Source: Corynebacterium gerontici
Lineage (GTDB): Bacteria > Actinomycetota > Actinomycetes > Mycobacteriales > Mycobacteriaceae
Direction: 5' to 3'
Assembly (NCBI RefSeq): GCF_003813985.1
Contig: NZ_CP033897.1
Location: forward strand, 186,001-250,000
Length of the DNA: 64,000 bases
Notes under the pieces: model-generated
Database searches by the model: none
The model's input: only the letters and a program-made list of their open reading frames with translations
Told to the model about the DNA's origin: nothing
Program-made: the position numbers and the translations under genes
Part shown: one piece after another, positions 1-8,906 of the stretch
How positions within the stretch are numbered: position 1 is the first letter of the stretch
Layout of the letters: each line of letters starts with the position of its first letter

Positions 1-389
1 CCTCCGGCGCGCCGGGCGTGCCCACCACCTGGACCATCAACGGCCCGCTAGCAGGGGCAAAGAAGGTAGTGTGGCTGGCCAAGAGCCTCAAGCACACGGT
101 AACCAAGGAAAATCGAGAGCACCACGAAGTGCCGCAGGCAAACCTCGCGCCCATCAACGCTCGTTGGTTCTCGCTGGGTCAAATGGATTCCGCCACTGTC
201 ACCACCGCCGATGGTTCGGGCGTAGTGTTCCGCAAGCGTGACCGCGACTTGGCCAAGGAGCTCCTCAAGGAATCCCTGAAGCTGCAAAAGCAAGTGGCGG
301 AGGAATTCGATCGTCTGCGCGGCGAATATCGCGCGGCGCACCCCCGACTCACCAGCCGCGCGGCTTGGAGCGAGGTGTTTGATGCCTAA
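1..389 (+). CDS. glfT2: Galactofuranosyltransferase GlfT2, C-terminal end (partial)
   Basis: Only the last ~129 codons are inside the window; the reading frame is open from base 3 and ends with TAA at 387-389. The fragment matches in character the helical C-terminal part of GlfT2, the bifunctional UDP-galactofuranosyltransferase that polymerises the galactan of arabinogalactan at the cytoplasmic membrane. No catalytic motif falls in the visible part, so the call rests on sequence feel plus context: it is followed directly, with a start codon overlapping its stop region, by a PAP2 phosphatase and a UbiA prenyltransferase, the order seen for Rv3808c-Rv3807c-Rv3806c in mycobacteria and their corynebacterial counterparts. 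Confidence 0.8.
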   Translation, partial: SGAPGVPTTWTINGPLAGAKKVVWLAKSLKHTVTKENREHHEVPQANLAPINARWFSLGQMDSATVTTADGSGVVFRKRDRDLAKELLKESLKLQKQVAEEFDRLRGEYRAAHPRLTSRAAWSEVFDA

Positions 390-885
390 GGCATCGATCC
401 GAAGCGAAGCAGACGTTCTAGTAGCCATCCAAGATGCTGTTGGGGACCGCCCAGCGGTATTCAAGGGCGCGCGAGCTTTGAGCCACTTTGGTGAGCACGC
501 CCTGGGCTGGCTCGCATTGAGCGCCGGTGGTGCAGCAATTGACCGTTCGCGGAGGCAAGCGTGGGTTCGTCTGGGAGCCTCGGCTTTTCTCAGCCACGCG
601 GCCTCGGTGGTGATCAAGCGCATTGTTCGCAGAAAACGGCCACATGACCCTCGCATCAAGATCGGCGTCGGTACTCCTTCAAAGTTGAGCTTCCCCAGCT
701 CGCACGCGACCTCGACAAGTGCTGCGCTGGTGAGCCTGGCGTACCTGAGCGGGAGTAGTTTGCCGCTTGTGGGTGTGCCGATCATGATGTTCTCGCGTAT
801 GGTTCTCGGAGTTCATTACCCCACCGATGTGGCCGCCGGCGCCGCGATCGGCACCACCACTGCCATGATGATGAAGGGACACTAG
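382..885 (+). CDS. PAP2-family phosphatase, probable decaprenylphosphoryl-5-phosphoribose phosphatase
   Basis: A 167-residue membrane protein with the three PAP2 phosphatase motifs: K79 followed by RP at 86-87, PSSH at 105-108, and SR at 138-139 with H145 and D149. It is the Rv3807c-type enzyme by position, between glfT2 and ubiA, and would remove the 5-phosphate from decaprenyl-phosphoryl-5-phosphoribose on the way to the arabinose donor decaprenyl-phosphoryl-arabinose. The ATG at 382 overlaps the end of glfT2; a TTG three bases upstream is possible but unnecessary. The next gene starts directly after its stop codon, so the three genes are probably cotranscribed. The substrate is inferred from synteny. 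Confidence 0.85.
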   Translation: MPKASIRSEADVLVAIQDAVGDRPAVFKGARALSHFGEHALGWLALSAGGAAIDRSRRQAWVRLGASAFLSHAASVVIKRIVRRKRPHDPRIKIGVGTPSKLSFPSSHATSTSAALVSLAYLSGSSLPLVGVPIMMFSRMVLGVHYPTDVAAGAAIGTTTAMMMKGH

Positions 886-1860
886 GTGAGCGACGAAGCT
901 TTACTGGAATCTGAGCCCCATACCGAAGGGCTCAGCAAAACCAAGGCACCCAAGCCGCCCAAGAATATCGTCGATGCTGTGATCAAGGGCTTGCGCCCCA
1001 AACAGTGGGTAAAAAACGTCCTGGTGCTGGCCGCGCCAATGGCCGCCGGCGCAGAAACGTTGTTCCACACCTCTACGCTTCTCGACGTCGCGCTCGCATT
1101 CCTCGTGTTCTGCATGGCTGCTTCCTCGATCTACTTGGTCAACGATGCCCGCGATGTTGAAGCGGACCGGGAGCACCCGACGAAGCGCTTTAGACCAATC
1201 GCCTCCGGCATGTTGCCAATTGGGTTGGCTTACGGCATGGCGGTGGCGCTCATCGTTGGCGCCGTTGCGTTAAGCTTCCTGGCCACCTCCGGCAAGGGGC
1301 TCGCCATCGTGGTGGCTGTATATATTGTGCTGCAGTTGGGCTATTGCTTTGGGTGGAAGCACATGCCGGTGATCGATATTGCGCTGGTGTCCTCCGGTTT
1401 CATGCTCCGCGCGATGGCCGGTGGTGTGGCTGCTGGCATTAATCTTTCGCAGTGGTTCTTGCTGGTGGCGGCGTTCGGTTCACTCTTTATGGCCTCTGGC
1501 AAGCGTTATGCAGAAATCCTGTTGGCTCAGCGCAGTGGCGCGAAGATCCGCAAGGCCCTGGAGGGCTATACCGCAACTTACCTGCGCTTTGTGTGGACGC
1601 TTTCGGCAACCGCCGTGGTGATTTCCTACGCGCTGTGGGGCTTCCAAATGGCTTCCGCCGTGGATGGGGCTGCCAAGGTCTGGTATCAGGTATCGATGGT
1701 GCCGGTGACCGTGGCCATCCTGCGTTATGCCGCCGACGTTGACCGTGGTGAGGGCGGCGCCCCAGACGAAATCGCGTTGAAGGATCGTCCACTGCAAGTG
1801 TTGGCGTTCTTGTGGATCCTCTGCATCGCCATCGCCGTGTATATCGTTCCTGCATTGTAG
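886..1860 (+). CDS. ubiA: Decaprenyl-phosphate phosphoribosyltransferase (UbiA family)
   Basis: A polytopic membrane protein of 324 residues with the UbiA aspartate motif NDxxDxxxD at residues 86-94 followed by the conserved KRFRPIASG segment. In this family and neighbourhood the enzyme transfers 5-phosphoribose from PRPP to decaprenyl phosphate, the first committed step towards decaprenyl-phosphoryl-arabinose, the donor for arabinogalactan and lipoarabinomannan. GTG start at 886 abuts the stop codon of the phosphatase gene. The enzyme family is clear; the specificity is taken from the glfT2-phosphatase-ubiA order and the two downstream mycolyltransferases. Confidence 0.9.
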   Translation: MSDEALLESEPHTEGLSKTKAPKPPKNIVDAVIKGLRPKQWVKNVLVLAAPMAAGAETLFHTSTLLDVALAFLVFCMAASSIYLVNDARDVEADREHPTKRFRPIASGMLPIGLAYGMAVALIVGAVALSFLATSGKGLAIVVAVYIVLQLGYCFGWKHMPVIDIALVSSGFMLRAMAGGVAAGINLSQWFLLVAAFGSLFMASGKRYAEILLAQRSGAKIRKALEGYTATYLRFVWTLSATAVVISYALWGFQMASAVDGAAKVWYQVSMVPVTVAILRYAADVDRGEGGAPDEIALKDRPLQVLAFLWILCIAIAVYIVPAL

Positions 1861-1964
1861 TTTTGAATCTCAATGCATTAGGGTAGGCCTGGAAAGATCA
1901 CGGAAGTGTAACGCCTAGGTTCGGGACCGCGATAGGTCTCTCGCTAGAGTAATTAAGGAGAACT

Positions 1965-2987
1965 ATGACGTTCGTGTCTCGCCTGAAGGCGCTCGCTAAG
2001 AAGTCCACCGCCACCCTTGCGGCAGTGGCCACCGCTGCAACCATCTCCGTTGTTGGCGCTGGCACCGCAAGTGCTGCTGGCCACCGTGATTGGCTGCGCC
2101 CCGACGCCACCGGTACCTGTGACTGGGACGGTGTGCAATTCTGGGTTCAGCGTTGTGATGTCTGGTCGCCAGCGAATGGCCGCAACATCACCGTCCAGAT
2201 TCAGCCCTCCCAGCGTGGCGGCAACGCGGCTCTCTACTTGCTCGATGGTGCCCGTGCTCCCGAAACTTATAACGCTTGGGCTGTGGACGCTCGCGCCATG
2301 GAGAAGTTCGTCAACAACAACATCACCCTGGTGATGCCCGTTGGTGGCGCCGGAACCTTCTACACGGACTGGGCTGGCCCCCAGGGCTTCCTTGGTGGCC
2401 CGACGCCGAAGTGGGAGACCTTCCTCACGCAGGAGCTGCCCGCTTATCTGCAGGCTCATTTCGGGGTGAACCCGAATAATAACTCCATCGGTGGCCTGTC
2501 CATGGGGGCTACTGCGGCCATGAACCTGGCGGCAAATCACCCGGCAAAGTTCCGCCAGGTGCTCAGCTACTCCGGGTACCTCACCACCGCCGTTCCCGGT
2601 GCTTTCGCCATCATGGGCTTGGTGATGTGGGACGTGGCTCAGCTCAACGTGAATAACATGTACGGCTCGATCATGAGCCCGCGCCGCGCAGAGCTTGACC
2701 CTTACACCAATCTTGAAGGCCTTCGTGGCAAGGATGTCTACGTATCCGCAGCTTCCGGTATCTGGGGTCCGGCTGAAATTGGTCAGCCAATTCAGGGGCT
2801 GATGGTTGGCAGTGCGCTGGAGGCAAGCGCGAACGCTTCCACCCGCTACTGGGAGCCCAAGGCTCGCGCTATGGGTCTGAACGTGACCTCCAACTATCCG
2901 CTCATCGGTATTCACAACTGGCCGCAGTGGGATTATCAGCTCGCTATTACTCATGATCGCATCCTTGATGTGATGAACGCCTGGTAA
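1965..2987 (+). CDS. Secreted mycolyltransferase (antigen 85 / Cmt family, short form)
   Basis: A 340-residue exported esterase. Residues 1 to about 38 form a signal peptide (basic start, hydrophobic core, ASA-type cleavage region). The mature part is an alpha/beta hydrolase of the antigen 85 family with the nucleophile elbow GLSMGA around Ser179 and a C-terminal His317 in a GIHNWPQW context. Such enzymes move mycolates between trehalose monomycolate, trehalose dimycolate and arabinogalactan outside the membrane. ATG at 1965 has AAGGAG at 1955-1960. It stands between ubiA and a longer paralogue, as the paired mycolyltransferase genes of corynebacteria do, and is followed by a clear terminator. 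No LGFP repeats are present. Confidence 0.93.
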   Translation: MTFVSRLKALAKKSTATLAAVATAATISVVGAGTASAAGHRDWLRPDATGTCDWDGVQFWVQRCDVWSPANGRNITVQIQPSQRGGNAALYLLDGARAPETYNAWAVDARAMEKFVNNNITLVMPVGGAGTFYTDWAGPQGFLGGPTPKWETFLTQELPAYLQAHFGVNPNNNSIGGLSMGATAAMNLAANHPAKFRQVLSYSGYLTTAVPGAFAIMGLVMWDVAQLNVNNMYGSIMSPRRAELDPYTNLEGLRGKDVYVSAASGIWGPAEIGQPIQGLMVGSALEASANASTRYWEPKARAMGLNVTSNYPLIGIHNWPQWDYQLAITHDRILDVMNAW

Positions 2988-3007
2988 TCGCTAGGCCGCA
3001 AAAGAAC

Positions 3008-3035
3008 AACTCCCTACGGGGAGTTTTTTCTTTTT
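3008..3035 (+). terminator. Rho-independent terminator after the first mycolyltransferase
   Basis: AACTCCC and GGGAGTT form a 7-bp stem around a TACG loop, followed at once by a T-rich tract. It lies 20 nt after the stop codon of the short mycolyltransferase and separates it from the next gene. Confidence 0.9.
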
Positions 3036-3106
3036 GCCGGAGTGTCTATCGTGAAAGTTGAAGTGGAACTTTAAGCTTTCTTGTGATGAACGGAAGGAAG
3101 AATCAC

Positions 3107-4987
3107 GTGAAGCATGCAACCAAGGTAGCCGCGCTGGCCATGTCAGCTGCATTGGGCATCACCCTCGCGCCCCAGGCCGTGGCGCAGAGCAGCACCGACA
3201 TCCCCGGTGTCTCCGACTTTCTGCAAGGAGACAACCCACAGCGCACACCGATCCGCACCGATTATCCCAAAATTGAGGGTCTGCCCGATGGCGTATCCAT
3301 CAACCGCGTTGAGTGGTTGAGCGCGCGCCGCATCGCTATTTTCATCAACTCCAAGGCGATGCCCGAGCAGCCGATCCAGGTGCAGGTGTTGCTCGCTCGC
3401 GATTGGTACAAGGACCCCTCCCGCACTTTCCCCTCGGTGTGGGCACTTGACGGTATGCGTGCTGTGGACAGCGAGAATGGCTGGACGCTCTACACCAATA
3501 TCGAGCAGTTCTTTTCCGATAAGAACGTCAATGTGGTCCTGCCCGTGGGTGGCGAATCTTCCTTCTACTCGGACTGGCAGCGCCCCGATAACGGCAAGCA
3601 TTACATGTGGGAGACCTTCCTGACCCAGGAGCTTATTCCCGTGCTGAGCGAGGGCTACCGAACCAACGGGGATCGCGCGGTCGTCGGTTTGTCCATGGGT
3701 GGTACCGCCGCGATCAACTTGGCGGAGCGTCGCCCTGATCTGTTCACCTTCGCGGGTTCTTTCTCCGGCTATCTGGACACCACGAGCCTTGGCATGCCTC
3801 CAGCGATCCAGGCGGCGCTCACTGAGGCGGGCGGTTATGACGCTACCGCTATGTGGGGTCCCTACGGCTCCCAGGACTGGATTGACCACGACCCCAAGCT
3901 GGGTATCGAAAGCCTGAAGGGCAAGACCGTCTACGTTTCGGCAGGGTCCGGCAACGATGACTTCGGCACACCGGACTCGGTGGCGAAGGGGCCCGCAAAG
4001 CCGGCGGGCATGGGCCTTGAGGTCATCTCTCGAATGACTTCGCAGACCTTTGTGGACCGTGCGAAGCGGGCAGGTGTGGAGCCCATCGTTTCCTTCCGCC
4101 CCTCTGGTGTGCACGATTGGCCGTACTGGCAGTTTGAGATGGTGCAGGCATGGCCGCACATGGCGGATGCTTTGAAGCTTGCCGACGAAGACCGTGGCGC
4201 ATCCTGCCTGCCCGTCGGAGCCATTGCCGAGGCCACCAAGAACGGTGTAATCGGCAATTGCGTGAACAGCGAGTACGACGTGCCCGGTGGTAAGGCTGAA
4301 GATTTCGTTTCTGGCCGCGCGTATTGGTCGCCGAAGACGGGCGCGCATCCGCTGTGGGGCCGCATCGGATCGCGCTACGCGGAAATGGGTGGGCCTGAGT
4401 CCTGGCTGGGGTACCCAACCTCCAGCGAGATTGAGCTAAAAAAGGGCCGCATGGTCACCTTCGAACATGGCAACATCTACTGGTCCGTGGAAACCGGTCC
4501 TGTGGCCGTGCCGAATGACATCATCGCCACCTGGGGCACCCAGGGCTACGAGCGTGGCGATCTTGGCCTTCCGGTCAAGGAGATGGAAGAAAAGAACGGC
4601 TATCGCATCCAGCAATTCCAAGACGGCATTGTGGTGAATAAGGATGGCGAGCCCGGGCATTGGCTCAAGGGCGTGATCGCGAAGAAGTACCTAGAGATGG
4701 GCACCGTGGAATCGCCATTGGGCGCCCCAAAGTCCAATGAGATCCCGATCAAGGGCGGTGCGTTCCAACAATTTGAGCGCGGCAACCTGTACTGGTCATT
4801 CCCCACGGGCGCTCACGCCATTTACTATGGCGACATTTTCGACGCCTGGGGCAAGAAGGGCTATGAGCAGGGCGAGTTCGGTTACCCAATCAGTGATCAG
4901 TCCGAAATCCCAGCGGGCGGCCAAGAGATCAGCTTTGAACGCGGCAAGATTAAGCAGATCAATGGCCAAATCAAGGAGGAGAAATAA
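3107..4987 (+). CDS. Secreted mycolyltransferase with C-terminal LGFP repeats (Cop1/PS1 type)
   Basis: A 626-residue exported protein: signal peptide to about residue 28, an antigen 85-type mycolyltransferase domain to about residue 350 with nucleophile Ser196 in GLSMGG and a late VHDWPYW histidine motif, then four LGFP-type repeats of about 54 residues from about 410 to the end (GYP, GLP, GAP and GYP cores). LGFP repeats are thought to anchor such proteins to the cell wall. The GTG at 3107 is preferred because GGAAG lies 8 nt upstream and gives a textbook signal peptide; a GTG/ATG pair at 3083/3086 would add a short charged tail. The next gene follows directly, so it heads a small operon. 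Confidence 0.92.
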   Translation: MKHATKVAALAMSAALGITLAPQAVAQSSTDIPGVSDFLQGDNPQRTPIRTDYPKIEGLPDGVSINRVEWLSARRIAIFINSKAMPEQPIQVQVLLARDWYKDPSRTFPSVWALDGMRAVDSENGWTLYTNIEQFFSDKNVNVVLPVGGESSFYSDWQRPDNGKHYMWETFLTQELIPVLSEGYRTNGDRAVVGLSMGGTAAINLAERRPDLFTFAGSFSGYLDTTSLGMPPAIQAALTEAGGYDATAMWGPYGSQDWIDHDPKLGIESLKGKTVYVSAGSGNDDFGTPDSVAKGPAKPAGMGLEVISRMTSQTFVDRAKRAGVEPIVSFRPSGVHDWPYWQFEMVQAWPHMADALKLADEDRGASCLPVGAIAEATKNGVIGNCVNSEYDVPGGKAEDFVSGRAYWSPKTGAHPLWGRIGSRYAEMGGPESWLGYPTSSEIELKKGRMVTFEHGNIYWSVETGPVAVPNDIIATWGTQGYERGDLGLPVKEMEEKNGYRIQQFQDGIVVNKDGEPGHWLKGVIAKKYLEMGTVESPLGAPKSNEIPIKGGAFQQFERGNLYWSFPTGAHAIYYGDIFDAWGKKGYEQGEFGYPISDQSEIPAGGQEISFERGKIKQINGQIKEEK

Positions 4988-5440
4988 ATGAAGCGCCTGG
5001 CAGCCCTGGCTCTCGCACTGAGTTTGACTGCTTGTGGGTCTGCCACAGTGGAGGATTCTCCTACCTCGGTGGCCCCGCTTTCGAAGACGGCGAGCTCATC
5101 AACCTCGAAGGCTCCTAAGAAAAAGCAGCAGCCGAGCGAGGAAAATCAGGATCGTCCCGCGCAGGAAATCGATAATGTTCCAGATCAACAATTGGTGTTG
5201 AGCAAGGAGGATAAAGCGTATCTTTCTGGGCTCAAGGATCAGGGCGTGAACACTGAAGGTGTTGAACGAGAGCTGCTCAATGTGGCGAGCCTGGTGTGCA
5301 CCAAGGACGACAATCCGGTGAACTCTGCCACGGTGCAAGCTGTGGCTGGGCAGTTGGTTGAGCAGGGCAGGAGTGACAAGAGCTTCGAGGAGACCGCGAA
5401 GGCAATCGAATCCGGAGCCGCGAAGGCGTACTGCGCATGA
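4988..5440 (+). CDS. Lipoprotein with DUF732-like domain
   Basis: A 150-residue secreted lipoprotein. The N-terminus has a short hydrophobic signal ending in the lipobox LTAC with the lipidated Cys16, then a low-complexity Ser/Thr/Lys/Gln spacer to about residue 60, then a small helical domain holding two cysteines (near 105 and at the C-terminus) that resembles DUF732. Its function is unknown. It starts at the stop of the LGFP mycolyltransferase and its own TGA overlaps the ATG of the following cutinase-like gene, so the three are translated as a unit, and a role at the mycolate layer is plausible but not shown. Confidence 0.85.
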   Translation: MKRLAALALALSLTACGSATVEDSPTSVAPLSKTASSSTSKAPKKKQQPSEENQDRPAQEIDNVPDQQLVLSKEDKAYLSGLKDQGVNTEGVERELLNVASLVCTKDDNPVNSATVQAVAGQLVEQGRSDKSFEETAKAIESGAAKAYCA

Positions 5441-6336
5441 GAAAGCTTCTGATGGCCGCCGCCGCATTGGTCATCATTGTGGTGATCGTGCTGGGCATTT
5501 CGCGCTGGATGAGTTCTGATCCAGGCCCCGCACCTGCACCGAATGGTCCCGTGGCTGCGCAGCCGGAGCACTGTGTGGATGTTGAATTTATTTCGGCCCC
5601 TGGCACGTGGGAGTCCAGCGCGGTGGATGATCCATTTGCGCCGAAGGCGAATCCCAATTCCTTGATGCTAAATGTGACCAATCCTTTGCAGCAGGAATTC
5701 CAGGGCCAAAAGGTGAAGATTTGGACTCTGCCCTACACCGCGCAGTTCCGCAATGTGAATGCCCAGGGCGAGATGAGTTATGACGATTCTCGCAACGAGG
5801 GCACCGCCAAGGTGGAGCAAGAGCTCCAAAGCGTTCACGCTGAATGCCCTCAGACCGATTTCATTTTGGCCGGTTTTTCCCAGGGTGCAGTGCTTTTGGG
5901 CGATGTCGCGAACAAGATCGGGGTGCAGGGTGGAGTGATCCCGCCGGACCGTATCCGTGGTGTTGCTTTGCTTGCCGACGGTCGCCGCGTGCCCGATGCG
6001 GGTCAGTTCGTGGGTAATCCCGTGGCCGGAGTCGGCGCTGAGGTGGCGCTTGAGCCCGTGAATCTGCTGGTGCAGCCCATTGTTCCGGGGGCGACGATGC
6101 GCGGCCCCCGTGAGGGTGGCTTTGGTACTTTGAATGATCGCGTCTTTGAGATCTGCGCCCCGGATGACACGGTGTGTGACGCCCCGCGTGACGTGATTAA
6201 TGGTGTGGCTCGTGCGCGCCAGTTGGTGGAAGCGAACGGGGTGCACGGCATGTATTTGACCAACCCCAACGTGATTCCCGGAACTACGGCTCCGGAGTGG
6301 ATCGTGAACTGGGCTCGGGACCTGATCCGCAATTAA
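5437..6336 (+). CDS. Cutinase-like envelope lipase/thioesterase (Rv3802c type)
   Basis: A 299-residue protein with one N-terminal membrane anchor (about residues 5-25) and a cutinase-family alpha/beta hydrolase domain. The nucleophile is Ser148 in GFSQGA, the acidic residue lies in the CAPDDTVCD segment with its two cysteines, and His270 is in GVHGMY. The mycobacterial relative Rv3802c is an essential phospholipase/thioesterase encoded next to fadD32 and pks13, and the same placement here supports that assignment. ATG at 5437 overlaps the stop of the lipoprotein gene. Confidence 0.88.
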   Translation: MRKLLMAAAALVIIVVIVLGISRWMSSDPGPAPAPNGPVAAQPEHCVDVEFISAPGTWESSAVDDPFAPKANPNSLMLNVTNPLQQEFQGQKVKIWTLPYTAQFRNVNAQGEMSYDDSRNEGTAKVEQELQSVHAECPQTDFILAGFSQGAVLLGDVANKIGVQGGVIPPDRIRGVALLADGRRVPDAGQFVGNPVAGVGAEVALEPVNLLVQPIVPGATMRGPREGGFGTLNDRVFEICAPDDTVCDAPRDVINGVARARQLVEANGVHGMYLTNPNVIPGTTAPEWIVNWARDLIRN

Positions 6337-6348
6337 CTTGCGTCACTT

Positions 6349-6365
6349 CCTTAACATTGTTAAGG
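6349..6365. promoter_or_regulatory. 17-nt perfect palindrome upstream of fadD32 (operator-like)
   Basis: CCTTAACATTGTTAAGG: two 8-base arms around a single central T, 33 nt before the fadD32 ATG and 12 nt after the stop of the cutinase-like gene. The arms are AT-rich in the middle and there is no following T run, which fits a repressor or activator site better than a terminator. No regulator is recognised. Confidence 0.5.
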
Positions 6366-6398
6366 TTTCGCTACCAAAATAACGCACGAAGGAGCACC

Positions 6399-8177
6399 AT
6401 GGATATCCAAGCAGCGATGGGACGATTCTTTGATGAGCAGGGCAATATTGCACTGCCGCCCGAGCTCACACTTGCCGCGCTCAGTGAGATTCTGTTTCAG
6501 ATGGATCTCGCCGCCGGACAGGGGGATCGACACTGCATGCGTTTCTGGGATTACTCCAGCTCCCGTGAAGGCGAAGCAATAGACTTCACCCGCCAGCAGA
6601 TCAACACCCGCATTAAGGCGGTCGCGGCTCGTCTGCAGCAAACCGCGCAGCCGGGGGATCGCATCGCGATTCTGGCAAACAACAGCCCCGAATACATCTT
6701 CTCCTTCATGGGCTCCATGTATGCCGGCATGACCCCAGTGCCGCTCTATGATCCCACTGAGCCGGGCCACGCCGATCACCTCAATGCGGTGATTGGCGAC
6801 GCGCAACCCTCCGTCGTGCTGACCAACAGCACTTCCGCTGCCGCCACTCGTAAGTTCTTCGCGGCGATACCCGGAACGCAACGCCCGCGAATCCTTTCCG
6901 TCGACGCGCTTCCAGATTCCTTGGCCACCCAGTGGCAGCAGCCCCAAGGCGCGCCCAAGGCCGACCCGGTAGATACCCCAGCCTTGCTGCAGTACACCTC
7001 GGGATCCACCCGCACCCCAGCCGGCGTCATTCTTACGCACCGTTCGGTGATCACCAACGTGCTCCAGATCTTCCGCTCCATCCAGATTCAGATGCCGTTG
7101 CGCATGGTCACGTGGTTGCCGCTGCACCATGACATGGGCATCATCACCGCTGCTTTGGTGAATGTGCTGGGCATGCAGTACGAGTTCATGAGCCCCCGGG
7201 ACTTCATCCAACAGCCCGAGCGTTGGTTGCGCCAGCTTGCCGAGGGCGAAGGCAATGTCTACACCGCCATCCCCAACTTTGCGTTGGAGATGTCGGCGCG
7301 GGTTGAGACGTCGAAAAGCTATGACTTCTCCAAGGTGATTGGCCTGATCGTTGGTTCGGAGCCGGTGACCGAGAAGGCCGTTGAGAACTTCCTGGAAAAA
7401 TTTGAGCCGATGGGGCTGGACCGCCAAGCGCTGCGCCCCTCCTATGGGCTGGCGGAAGCATCACTGCTCGTTTCCACTCCTCAAACGGAGCACCGCCCAC
7501 GCATCACCCACTTCGACCGAGAGGCGCTCGCTGAAAATCGCGCGGAGGTCGTGGAACAAGGCGTGCCGCTGGTTGGCGTTGGCCAGGTAGTGAACGCGCA
7601 GAAGATGGTGGTCGTGGATCCGGAAACCCGCAAGGAACTGCCCGAAGGTCAAATCGGTGAACTCTGGGCGCACGGTGGCAACATGGCTGCCGGCTACCTT
7701 GGCCGCGAGGCGGAGACCCAAGAGACCTTCCGCAACACCCTGGGTGAGCGCCTCAGCGATGGCCTGCCCGAGGATGATTTCTGGATGGCCACCGGCGACC
7801 TCGCCATGATCGTCGACGGTGAACTGTATATCACTGGCCGACTGAAGGATCTCATCATCGTCGCTGGTAGGAACCACTATCCTCAAGACATTGAGTACAC
7901 CGTGGACCACGCCAGCGAGCAGGTTCGTCCCTATGCGGTGGCGGCATTCGCCATCGAAGGCGATGATGTGGAAAAGCTCATTATCCTCGCCGAACGCGAC
8001 CTGGATAAGGATCCTTCCGGCGACGAAGCCGCCATCGAGGCCATTCGCGCCGCCGTCACGGAGGCTCACGGCGTGCAACCTGAGGATATCCGCATCATGG
8101 GGCCCGATGAGATCGCACGTTCGTCCTCTGGCAAGATCGCGCGTCGTGTGGCAAAGAAGCGCTATCTTTCCAGCTAG
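6399..8177 (+). CDS. fadD32: Long-chain fatty acid-AMP ligase FadD32
   Basis: A 592-residue acyl-AMP ligase of the ANL superfamily. It shows the P-loop YTSGSTRTPAGV near residue 200, the GELWAHGGNMAAGYLG and TGDLAMI adenylate motifs, the hinge GRLKDLIIVAGRNHYPQDIE and the C-terminal lysine motif SSGKIARRVAKKR. It should adenylate the meromycolic acid and load it on the N-terminal ACP of Pks13. ATG at 6399 has AAGGAG at 6389-6394; the same frame is open upstream but that part overlaps the cutinase-like gene. Normally pks13 follows directly; here a carotenoid operon lies between. Confidence 0.93.
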   Translation: MDIQAAMGRFFDEQGNIALPPELTLAALSEILFQMDLAAGQGDRHCMRFWDYSSSREGEAIDFTRQQINTRIKAVAARLQQTAQPGDRIAILANNSPEYIFSFMGSMYAGMTPVPLYDPTEPGHADHLNAVIGDAQPSVVLTNSTSAAATRKFFAAIPGTQRPRILSVDALPDSLATQWQQPQGAPKADPVDTPALLQYTSGSTRTPAGVILTHRSVITNVLQIFRSIQIQMPLRMVTWLPLHHDMGIITAALVNVLGMQYEFMSPRDFIQQPERWLRQLAEGEGNVYTAIPNFALEMSARVETSKSYDFSKVIGLIVGSEPVTEKAVENFLEKFEPMGLDRQALRPSYGLAEASLLVSTPQTEHRPRITHFDREALAENRAEVVEQGVPLVGVGQVVNAQKMVVVDPETRKELPEGQIGELWAHGGNMAAGYLGREAETQETFRNTLGERLSDGLPEDDFWMATGDLAMIVDGELYITGRLKDLIIVAGRNHYPQDIEYTVDHASEQVRPYAVAAFAIEGDDVEKLIILAERDLDKDPSGDEAAIEAIRAAVTEAHGVQPEDIRIMGPDEIARSSSGKIARRVAKKRYLSS

Positions 8178-8203
8178 TTCCAGCTAGCACCGCTATTACC
8201 CGC

Positions 8204-8209
8204 TAAAGT
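8204..8209 (+). promoter_or_regulatory. Candidate -10 box for the carotenoid operon
   Basis: TAAAGT lies 10 nt before the ATG of the glycosyltransferase gene, in the 42-nt gap after fadD32. It would allow the inserted crt genes to be transcribed on their own with a very short leader. Weak evidence: no clear -35. Confidence 0.35.
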
Positions 8210-8219
8210 TAGAAGGATC

Positions 8220-8906
8220 ATGCCTTCGATCTCCGTGATCCTTCCCTGCCATAACGATGCCGCCCTGTTGCGAAGGGCGCTGCACCACCTGGGCGACGCT
8301 GATGAAATCATCGTGGTGGACAACGCCTCGAGTGACGCATCCGCCGCGATCGCCCGTCAATATGGCGCCACCGTGGTCGATCAGCCTCTTCTGGGCATCA
8401 CTCACGCGATGGACGCAGGAATGCAACATGCGAGTGGGGAGATCGCCGTCCGTATCGACGCCGACATTCTGCCTCCCGCGGGTTTTATCCAAAGGGTACG
8501 TCGTGCTTGGGAGCGCGCCGATGAGGACGTGGTTGCCATGAGCGGCTGGGGTTGGTTTGACCACCGCCCTGCCCGGCAATCACTGCTCTACCTGGGGGCC
8601 TACTACTGCAGCGTGGGAGCCGCGCTGGGGCACTGGCCGCTCTTTGGCTCCAACTGCTCCATGCGAACCCAGTGGTGGCGCGAAGTGCGCCCGGATCCCA
8701 GCGACACATTCGTCCACGATGACATGCACCTTTCTTTCCGTGTGCGCCCAGGTGAAAAGGTGAAGTTTTTCGCGAACCCCGTCGTGATGGATCCTCGAGC
8801 GCTCGAAGGTGGCATCCGAACACGTTTCGCGCGTGGCTGGCACACCATTAGGGTGAATTGGCAACACCAGCCACCCTGGAAACGACTCCCGGAGCGATTG
8901 CGATGA
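8220..8906 (+). CDS. Family 2 glycosyltransferase at the head of the carotenoid operon
   Basis: A 228-residue GT-A enzyme: the N-terminal SVILPCHND start, VDNASSD at 33-39 and a DAD metal-binding motif at 80-82 are typical of GT2. No membrane segments are evident apart from amphipathic stretches. Its TGA overlaps the ATG of crtB, so it is translationally coupled to the carotenoid genes. Glucosylated decaprenoxanthin is known from corynebacteria, so a carotenoid (CrtX-like) glucosyltransferase is the simplest guess, but the sequence itself does not fix the acceptor; a glycolipid enzyme is also possible. Confidence 0.75.
   Translation: MPSISVILPCHNDAALLRRALHHLGDADEIIVVDNASSDASAAIARQYGATVVDQPLLGITHAMDAGMQHASGEIAVRIDADILPPAGFIQRVRRAWERADEDVVAMSGWGWFDHRPARQSLLYLGAYYCSVGAALGHWPLFGSNCSMRTQWWREVRPDPSDTFVHDDMHLSFRVRPGEKVKFFANPVVMDPRALEGGIRTRFARGWHTIRVNWQHQPPWKRLPERLR

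Noticed and set aside
3143-4348. 401-codon minus-strand frame opposite the LGFP mycolyltransferase
   Set aside because: Composition is that of an antisense shadow and the plus-strand gene has clear catalytic and repeat motifs.
6297-6398. Upstream in-frame extension of fadD32
   Set aside because: It overlaps the cutinase-like gene and lacks a ribosome site, while ATG 6399 has AAGGAG.
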